The notes below the pieces were generated by a model. It saw nothing but the letters and a program-made list of their open reading frames with translations. It searched no databases and had not been told where the DNA came from. Both the position numbers and the translations under genes were made by a program. A DNA stretch of 13,289 nucleotides, from contig URYU01000039.1 in NCBI GenBank assembly GCA_900552155.1, positions 1 through 13,289 of the forward strand. The letters are read 5' to 3'. Shown one piece after another: positions 13,265 through 13,289 of this stretch. Source of the stretch: an uncultured Collinsella sp. GTDB taxonomy: Bacteria; Actinomycetota; Coriobacteriia; Coriobacteriales; Coriobacteriaceae. Within the stretch, counting starts at the first letter, position 1. Every line of letters starts with the position of its first letter.

Positions 13265-13289
13265 CTAGAGCAACTCGATCAACGCGGAT

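Noticed and set aside
1..13289. CRISPR array, insertion sequence, prophage or defence system
   Set aside because: No regularly spaced repeats, transposase, integrase or defence-family genes were seen on either strand.

Overview
This window looks like a chromosomal segment of an anaerobic, GC-rich Gram-positive bacterium. The best guess is a Collinsella-like member of the Coriobacteriia. That is an inference from four things: base composition, a class III (strictly anaerobic) ribonucleotide reductase, an actinobacterial-style DUF4012 membrane protein, and a clostridial/coriobacterial-style folate cluster with an HD protein between folE and folB. No marker in the window fixes the genus. The genes are mostly housekeeping. 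I see no transposase, phage gene, CRISPR array or defence system.

Layout. The left edge cuts an M32 carboxypeptidase (+), of which only the C-terminal half is present. It converges on a minus-strand block: glmM (phosphoglucosamine mutase, cell-wall precursor synthesis), a 770-residue DUF4012 membrane protein, and an EamA/DMT-type transporter. A tRNA-Val(GAC) gene follows on the plus strand, with its own promoter and a strong intrinsic terminator. After a gene-poor stretch of about 630 bases holding an NrdR-box-like operator and a promoter comes nrdD. It is separated from its activase gene nrdG by about 430 bases containing two large inverted repeats. A plus-strand folate block follows: folE (GTP cyclohydrolase I), an HD-domain phosphohydrolase starting 2 nt after the folE stop, and folB (dihydroneopterin aldolase). 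folB runs tail-to-tail into a minus-strand YgjP-type zinc peptidase. At the right edge is the C-terminal part of an M19 dipeptidase whose frame is closed by a stop inside the window, so it is probably a broken gene.

How the genes work together. NrdD makes dNTPs without oxygen, and NrdG installs its glycyl radical. The folate block makes the dihydropterin part of tetrahydrofolate: FolE gives dihydroneopterin triphosphate and FolB acts on dihydroneopterin. The HD hydrolase sits exactly where a dephosphorylating step is needed. GlmM makes glucosamine-1-phosphate for UDP-GlcNAc.

The most unusual feature is the set of long, nearly perfect intergenic palindromes: 825-923, 936-965, 9095-9232, 9411-9494 and 12634-12669. 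Some sit only a few bases before a Shine-Dalgarno sequence. The other points worth a check are the HD protein in the folate operon, the missing stop at the end of folB, and the truncated M19 gene.
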